Shown: positions 59,418 to 64,000 of the stretch, piece after piece
Layout: every line of letters starts with the position of its first letter
Position numbering within the stretch: position 1 is the first letter of the stretch
Assembly: GCF_047301505.1 (NCBI RefSeq)
Contig: NZ_CP154840.1
Coordinates: 2,480,001 to 2,544,000, forward strand
DNA length: 64,000 nucleotides
Direction: 5' to 3'
Source of the DNA: Lysinibacillus_B sp031181585
Lineage (GTDB): Bacteria > Bacillota > Bacilli > Bacillales_A > Planococcaceae
Made by a program: the position numbers and the translations under genes
The notes under the pieces: generated by a model
Database searches by the model: none
Told to the model about the DNA's origin: nothing
What the model saw: the letters and a program-made list of their open reading frames with translations, nothing else

Positions 59418-60552
59418 GCAGATTAATAAAACTACGTGGAGATGTGTCGCAGACGGACCACGGCACCCAGTTACCGGGAAACGTAAGCAGATAAGCCGCA
59501 GAGGAAAAACTAAAGCTGAAGCGAAAAGACGAGTGGAAGAAGCTATCGAACAAACATATCAGGCTGTTAATTACAATAGCAAAATCACTTATGCTCAATT
59601 TGCGCAGAATTGGCTCAAACTATATCGCTTAAAAGGCAACAAAGAAACCACCGTCGAACATCGCGCCTATTGTTTAAAGCTTGCGGGCCAATCCATTGAA
59701 AATGTAAGAGTGTCGAACCTTACTTCTAAGCAGCTGCAAGATGTTTTAAATGAACTATTTGAAAGTGGCACTGCTTATAATACACTCAGAGGCACACATA
59801 ATGCATTACGTATGCTGTTCCAACATGCCTATGAAATGGGGTTAACAGGAACCAATATTGCAGCGCCCCTATTTGTGCCAAAAGAGAAGGCGAAATTAGT
59901 TGAGGACATCGATGAAGAAACAAGGGCTCTTTATCTAGAAGCAGATGAATTAAAACAGCTTTTAGCAATGGCCGATACCCATAAAAATGTTTTATTTCGA
60001 ACATTAACGTATGTCATTGCTTTTACGGGAATGCGCCCAGGCGAAGCTATTGGACTAAAACTAAAAGACATCGATTTGGAGAATAAGCAAATCCATATAA
60101 CAAAGACCGTCTATGCAAAGAAAAGTGTGCGTGGCGATTTTGAACTCACTCCCCCAAAGACAAAGAAGGCTCTCCGTACCATAGATATTGATGATATTGT
60201 AGTTGAGAAGATAAATTACTTGTATGAATTTCGAAAAAATAAAGACTGGCTACCATCGGAATTTGCCTTCAGTGGCTCAGACGGCCTTCTTCCCACTGTG
60301 AAGATCCTCAATCAATATATTAGGCGTTTGGGGCAGAAAACAGGCATCCAGAAGCGTTTCAGGACTTATATTTTGCGCCATACCCATATAAGCTTATTAG
60401 CAGAAGCTGGCGTCGATCTCCAATACATTATGAATCGTGTTGGCCACAAAGATTCTAATATCACTACACGTATTTACCTGCATGTTACGAAGGGAATGCG
60501 AGAGGCTGCAGCTGAGAAGATGCATTTGAGGTTTAGTGAGTTGTTGAAGTAA
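59407..60552 (+). CDS. Phage tyrosine integrase
   Basis: 381 residues. Arm-binding N-terminal region (KRKQISRRGKTKAEAKRRVE), SAM-like core-binding domain (ITYAQFAQNWLKLYRLKGNK) and catalytic domain with Arg210 in FTGMRPGEAIG, Arg324 in YILRHTHISLL (the usual His of the H-x-x-R box is Tyr321), His347 in VGHKDSN and Tyr357 in TRIYLHV. It inserts the phage at the brxA 5' end. AAAGGAGAG precedes the ATG. Confidence 0.93.
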   Translation: MFFEQINKTTWRCVADGPRHPVTGKRKQISRRGKTKAEAKRRVEEAIEQTYQAVNYNSKITYAQFAQNWLKLYRLKGNKETTVEHRAYCLKLAGQSIENVRVSNLTSKQLQDVLNELFESGTAYNTLRGTHNALRMLFQHAYEMGLTGTNIAAPLFVPKEKAKLVEDIDEETRALYLEADELKQLLAMADTHKNVLFRTLTYVIAFTGMRPGEAIGLKLKDIDLENKQIHITKTVYAKKSVRGDFELTPPKTKKALRTIDIDDIVVEKINYLYEFRKNKDWLPSEFAFSGSDGLLPTVKILNQYIRRLGQKTGIQKRFRTYILRHTHISLLAEAGVDLQYIMNRVGHKDSNITTRIYLHVTKGMREAAAEKMHLRFSELLK

Positions 60553-60641
60553 AAAGCAAAGGGAGTTTACCCTATAAACATTTCCCGGGAATAAAGGTTG
60601 ATTAAAAACGCTATCTAATGCTTATTTAATAGTAATTGCGT

Positions 60642-60682
60642 AAACGCCATTTTGAAAAAGAAGTAATCAAAATGGCGTTTTT
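60642..60682 (+). terminator. Terminator after the integrase
   Basis: AAACGCCATTTTGA pairs with TCAAAATGGCGTTT and is followed by TTC. Also usable on the minus strand. Confidence 0.88.
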
Positions 60683-60801
60683 CATTTAATTTAAGTATAA
60701 GACTTTTATGAAAAGATTAAATGATTTTCTAGGAGTGTTGCTTTACAATAGAGCCTTTTAATGTAGTAACCCATTAACCACTAAAACTCCTTTAATTAGT
60801 C

Positions 60802-61371
60802 CTAACTTATTGACTTTACAAGTTTATTCAAACATTTTAATTTTTTTGTTGAAAGTGACTTTTCAAATTGATTCTCTAGCCATTTTTCTTGGTTAAATCG
60901 CTCGCGTTGAATAATATAATCATTAACTTGCAGTAAATCTCTTAACTTAACATACAATTTTTGCAATCCTTTTTTGATAAAGTCACTTTCTATGAAAATC
61001 TGCAAATTTAATTGGTATGCATCTGGATGCGCAGAACGATGGCGATTATGCTTTAGAGTACCGGTTAATTCATCTAAAAATTCTACATCTTTATCGAAAA
61101 GTATATGTATTTTTTTAAATGTTTTTATACGCTTTTTCTTATTTTTATATAGATGTGTACCTAAATACAGCGTTTCATAAATACTAGTAGAATAACCATT
61201 GAGTTCGTCACGGACACGTCGCAATTCAAATATTCTCTGCTGCCTTTCTCTTTTATTTAACGCTTCTTCATATTGACTTTGAAATGCATTTAAACGATTC
61301 TCAAAATCCGATAATAATCCCTGTGCCCTTGCAGCAAATCTTAATGCTTTTTTATACTCTCTTTCATCCAT
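60802..61371 (-). CDS. Cargo protein with possible HEPN RNase motif
   Basis: 189 residues, basic and helical (FENRLNAFQSQYEEALNKRE, YKNKKKRIKTFKKIHILFDK). The sequence LTGTLKHNRHRSAHPDAYQL holds RHRSAH, an R-x4-H motif with a polar residue after Arg, as in HEPN ribonucleases of toxin and defence systems. No other match. GGGAGAG precedes the ATG. It lies 45 bases after the 61417-62244 gene in an operon between integrase and attR. Confidence 0.6.
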   Translation of the reverse strand: MDEREYKKALRFAARAQGLLSDFENRLNAFQSQYEEALNKRERQQRIFELRRVRDELNGYSTSIYETLYLGTHLYKNKKKRIKTFKKIHILFDKDVEFLDELTGTLKHNRHRSAHPDAYQLNLQIFIESDFIKKGLQKLYVKLRDLLQVNDYIIQRERFNQEKWLENQFEKSLSTKKLKCLNKLVKSIS

Positions 61372-61416
61372 AATAATCTCTCCCTTTTATATTATAATTA
61401 ATCATTAAAAAATCCA

Positions 61417-62244
61417 TTATAGGAAAAAGGTACTTTTAAACGGATTTGCCATTTTCTCAACATTTTCTAACATCTTATTTAAAATTTTCACCAAATTATC
61501 ATATTGATTAGTATCTTTCTCAGTTATATATTTATAAATTTTTGGAAAATTAATATCACCTTTAAAACGACTAACTACTTCAAGATTAAACTTCTGCCAT
61601 AACTCTAACAATCCGTTCTCTTCTTTTAGAATTTGTTCGACCATTGACTGAACTAACGTTTGTGTTGTATCAAGTCGAATAGCAATATACTTGACTGGAT
61701 CCAACTTGACAGCTAATGCATTTAAGAATAATAAATTTTCTTCATTAATATCCATAAAGTTCGAAATGTCTTGATAAATTTGAAACATTTCTTTAGCCCA
61801 ATAAGGGAAAATTCTCATAAATAAAATAGCGTCATATGATTGACCAAAAAATTTGTTTAATTTTTTATTTTCTTCCATACACTGATGAAGAAAAGTTGTT
61901 TCAACCATTAAAAATGTTTGCAATGTATTCAGGAAAGAATGAAATACTTCATCCTTACTCGACCCATTATTTATTTCCTGCTCTCTAATATAATTCGCAA
62001 AATTATCCGCCATTTCAGATTGCAATTGATAAAAAGATAACGGATTTTCAAATGACTTAGCGATAATATATTCATGCATTTTTTCATCCGAATATAAGTG
62101 ATCTATCAATAACTCTAGTACATCTCCTTGTTTCATTTCTAATACATGAGCAATAAAATTAATACGGTCTCGACTCTCCGTTGTTAATTTAAATGTCTTT
62201 GATTCAATGACATCTTCTAGATGTTCTCTATAGAAAAAATCCAT
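61417..62244 (-). CDS. Unknown helical cargo protein, first gene of the attR operon
   Basis: 275 residues from the ATG at 62244 (AAAGGTGGTGAG before it). The N-terminal ~60 residues (SKTFKLTTESRDRINFIAHV, LEMKQGDVLELLIDHLYSDE) look like a small DNA-binding or dimerisation helix bundle; the rest is all-helical (FHSFLNTLQTFLMVETTFLH, AKEMFQIYQDISNFMDINEE). No family recognised. With the HEPN-like gene it forms a two-gene unit in a classic phage cargo position. Confidence 0.6.
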   Translation of the reverse strand: MDFFYREHLEDVIESKTFKLTTESRDRINFIAHVLEMKQGDVLELLIDHLYSDEKMHEYIIAKSFENPLSFYQLQSEMADNFANYIREQEINNGSSKDEVFHSFLNTLQTFLMVETTFLHQCMEENKKLNKFFGQSYDAILFMRIFPYWAKEMFQIYQDISNFMDINEENLLFLNALAVKLDPVKYIAIRLDTTQTLVQSMVEQILKEENGLLELWQKFNLEVVSRFKGDINFPKIYKYITEKDTNQYDNLVKILNKMLENVEKMANPFKSTFFL

Positions 62245-62298
62245 TTCTCTCACCACCTTTGATAACACTATATTACAACAAAAGAAATCATTTTTCAA

Positions 62299-62550
62299 TA
62301 ATTAGAAATCTAATAGATTACCTTTTTAAAAAAGCGGATTACTTAATAGGAGTTTTATATTGTAATGGACCATTTGTGGAATAAGAGAAACTCTACATAT
62401 GAACTGCATCCCAATACCAAGAAAGGATTTTTTAATCATTTTTTTATAAATGATGCTACTGTATTTTAACTCCCTAACAAAAAAGGAGAAATGTTATCTT
62501 TTTGTGACTTTTTCACAAAAAAGAATTCATTTCTCCTCTTCTAACCGTTG
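62299..62550. other. Spacer before attR, with one doubtful micro-ORF and a large hairpin
   Basis: It should carry the promoter of the 61417-62244 operon. A 34-codon plus-strand frame at 62365-62469 (MDHLWNKRNSTYELHPNTKK...) has AGGAG 12 bases away and is doubtful. At 62484-62535 GGAGAAATG and CATTTCTCC enclose an inner TTTTTGTGA/TCACAAAAA pair. Confidence 0.4.
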
Positions 62551-62604
62551 TTATATCAAGGTTTTAAGAAAATATGAGCGCATATATTCTTCGTAAGCGT
62601 TCAT
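62551..62604 (-). pseudogene. Truncated 5' copy of brxA at the right prophage end
   Basis: The att repeat carries promoter, ribosome site and the first nine codons of brxA (MNAYEEYMR), which then run into phage sequence and stop after 17 residues (SYFLKTLI). It is a by-product of integration. Confidence 0.85.
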
Positions 62605-62680
62605 ATTTTCGCCCTCTTTCATTTATATTCGCAGTGCCTATTATATCAAGGTTTTTCCCACATGTACAAAGATTGGATTT
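62579..62680. repeat. Right attachment repeat (att) of the large prophage
   Basis: 101 of 102 bases identical to 25802-25903. It contains the same promoter hexamers at 62640-62645 and 62664-62669. Confidence 0.92.
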
Positions 62681-62848
62681 TCATCATTTTTTTATTCACT
62701 TAGGATATACAGAGTTCTTTTCAAAATAAATATGCTATTTCATATTAATATCTATTCCAAAAATAACTTCTTCCGCTAATGTTACAATCGGTCATTTTTA
62801 ATTAGTAAAAATTATATTTATTTTAACAACTCCGGGCAGCCTCCTGCT

Positions 62849-63619
62849 TTAATTACAATCATTCATCGTATCATAGAGCAGCCTTGAATATGGATGTGCA
62901 AGCCGGCCGCGTTCCCACTGGGTAAGGATTTCTACAATTTCTCCTTGGTACATTACCGCGACACGATCACATAACTGCTTAGTAGACTGTAAATCATGGG
63001 TAATAAATAAATAACTGAGCCCTTCCTGCCTCTGAATCATTCTCAGCACTTCTATGATTGCTTTTTGTGATTGACCATCGAGACTGGCAATCGATTCATC
63101 AAAAATAATGAGCTCCGGCTTAACGGCCAAAGCTTTGGCAATACATACGCGTTGCTTTTGCCCGCCGCTTAGTTGATTGGGAAACCGTTTCAAAAAGGAC
63201 GTATCTAAACCAACTACATGCAGCAGCCTATTACATTCTTCATGCCAGTTCTTTTCCTCAGGAAAGAAGTTACGAATCGGCTCTGCAAGAATCTCCTCAA
63301 CCTTCATTTTAGGGTGCAGTGATGCAGAGGAATCCTGCATCACCATTTGTACACTTTTATAGAATGTAACATCTTTTAAGTGCTTTGAATGGATGCTGTG
63401 TCCCTTCCATAAAATCTGTCCGGCAGTTATTTTTTCAAGCCGCATGATGCATTTTGCAATCGTACTTTTTCCGCTTCCGCTCTCACCTACAAGCGCAACG
63501 CTCTCGCCTTTTGATATAGACAGACTGGCATTGTTGACGGCTGCTTTTTTTCTGCCTTTGTCCTTTCTCAACCATAAAGGGTATTCTTTTGTCATCTGCC
63601 TTAATTCCAGCAAAATCAT
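62849..63619 (-). CDS. ABC transporter ATPase, oligopeptide/nickel type (OppF/NikE-like)
   Basis: 256 residues. Walker A GESGSGKST near 45, Q-loop MQDSSASLHP, signature LSGGQKQR, Walker B LIIFDESIASLD and switch FITHDL. The ASLHP Q-loop region and the C-terminal HPYSRLL are typical of the F-type ATPase of oligopeptide and nickel transporters. It overlaps the D-type partner by four bases. It powers uptake across the cytoplasmic membrane; substrate unclear. Confidence 0.92.
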   Translation of the reverse strand: MILLELRQMTKEYPLWLRKDKGRKKAAVNNASLSISKGESVALVGESGSGKSTIAKCIMRLEKITAGQILWKGHSIHSKHLKDVTFYKSVQMVMQDSSASLHPKMKVEEILAEPIRNFFPEEKNWHEECNRLLHVVGLDTSFLKRFPNQLSGGQKQRVCIAKALAVKPELIIFDESIASLDGQSQKAIIEVLRMIQRQEGLSYLFITHDLQSTKQLCDRVAVMYQGEIVEILTQWERGRLAHPYSRLLYDTMNDCN

Positions 63620-64000
63620 AAAAGCACCCCTCCTTCATTCATATGAACGATGCGATCTGCATATTTTTCCACACTGTTTTCATCGTGGGAAATGAGCAGC
63701 ACCGTCAACCCCAGAGTACGTTGTAATTGCTTTAGCAACTGCAGGACTTTTTCGCGGTTCACTACATCAAGTGCAGTTGTTGGCTCGTCGGCAATCAGTA
63801 TTTTGGGCTGCAGGCTCAGCATCATCGCCAACAAGACACGCTGCCTCATTCCTCCGCTTAATTCAAACGGATACGAAGAAAAAATTTGAGCGGGTTCCTC
63901 GAAGCCAACCTGACTCAACAGATCAAGGAGAAAATGTTCAACTTCTTTAGTCACTCCCAGCTTCCTGTGGCGAATAGTTTCCAACATCTGCTTTTTTACA
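63616..64000 (-). CDS. ABC transporter ATPase, OppD/NikD-like, N-terminus beyond the window
   Basis: C-terminal ~128 codons; the frame stays open to the right edge. Signature LSGGMRQRVLLAMML, Walker B ILIADEPTTALD and LISHDENSVEKYAD are intact. Partner of the 62849-63619 ATPase in one operon. Confidence 0.9.
   Translation of the reverse strand, partial: VKKQMLETIRHRKLGVTKEVEHFLLDLLSQVGFEEPAQIFSSYPFELSGGMRQRVLLAMMLSLQPKILIADEPTTALDVVNREKVLQLLKQLQRTLGLTVLLISHDENSVEKYADRIVHMNEGGVLL

Larger units (their letters stand above)
25802..62680. mobile_element. Complete temperate prophage, about 36.9 kb
   Basis: Bounded by the 102-bp att repeats, with integrase near the right end, lysogeny genes on the plus strand, and early, head, tail and lysis genes on the minus strand in canonical order. 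All structural modules appear intact: terminase, portal, protease, capsid, connector genes, sheath, tube, tape measure, baseplate, holin and endolysin. The head is HK97-like and the tail is PBSX-like and contractile, so this is a small myovirus-type phage. It carries a group I intron and several cargo genes. Confidence 0.93.

Noticed and set aside
62365..62469. 34-codon plus-strand ORF
   Set aside because: Ribosome site too far from the ATG and no sign of conservation; left only as a note.
1..64000. tRNA, rRNA, CRISPR array or insertion sequence
   Set aside because: I looked for tRNA-like CCA ends near both att sites, rRNA and repeat-spacer patterns and for transposase motifs and found none that hold.

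Overview
The window looks like a chromosomal segment of a low-GC Gram-positive bacterium of the order Bacillales. The strong AGGAGG-type ribosome sites, the sigma-A promoters, the Bacillus-type host genes (yndJ, a YumC-type ferredoxin reductase, ypjP, ypiP, brxA/yphP) and two PBSX-like phages all point there. I lean to the Planococcaceae (Solibacillus/Lysinibacillus-like), but that is inference. I see no tRNA, rRNA or CRISPR array.

Layout. 1-18.3 kb is host chromosome of mostly single-gene units: a yndJ/DUF4166/DoxX-like membrane operon (cut by the left edge), an NTF2-like protein, GrpB, thymidylate synthase, a diguanylate cyclase, two AraC regulators, an esterase, a ferredoxin-NADP reductase, a DMT exporter, a GNAT enzyme, a flavin reductase with a divergent LysR regulator, and DinB. 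Around 17.0-18.7 kb lie decayed gene scraps. 18.33-23.39 kb is a decayed phage-derived element bounded by a 71-bp direct repeat at the 3' end of ypjP. It keeps a holin, broken lysis and tail genes, a broken integrase, and an orphan toxin tail with a candidate immunity gene. 23.35-25.83 kb is the host block ypjP, a small membrane ORF, a possible non-coding RNA, ypiP and brxA.

25.80-62.68 kb is an apparently complete prophage bounded by a 102-bp direct repeat (101/102 identical) that covers the promoter and first codons of brxA. In transcription order on the minus strand its early genes are a Cro-like repressor, small regulators, ORF6N antirepressor, DnaD-type initiator with an internal iteron origin, XtrA, ArpU and a recombinase. 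Its late genes are HNH, terminase, HK97-type portal/protease/capsid, a PBSX-type contractile tail (sheath, tube, tape measure, baseplate), fibre-end genes, holin and M15 endolysin. On the plus strand sit the lysogeny genes: cI-like repressor, an ImmA peptidase, a second XRE protein and the integrase. The tape-measure gene is split by a group I intron carrying a GIY-YIG homing endonuclease, and the tail chaperone has a classic -1 frameshift site.

The prophage carries four cargo units where phages usually keep host-protective genes: a helicase + DUF2290 pair (48.7-51.5 kb, the best anti-phage defence candidate), a soluble protein + four-helix membrane protein pair inside the lysogeny module (57.0-58.4 kb), a two-gene operon between integrase and attR with a possible HEPN RNase motif (60.8-62.2 kb), and a six-helix membrane protein between two terminators (46.3-47.1 kb). 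After attR the host chromosome resumes with two oligopeptide/nickel-type ABC transporter ATPases, the last cut by the right edge.
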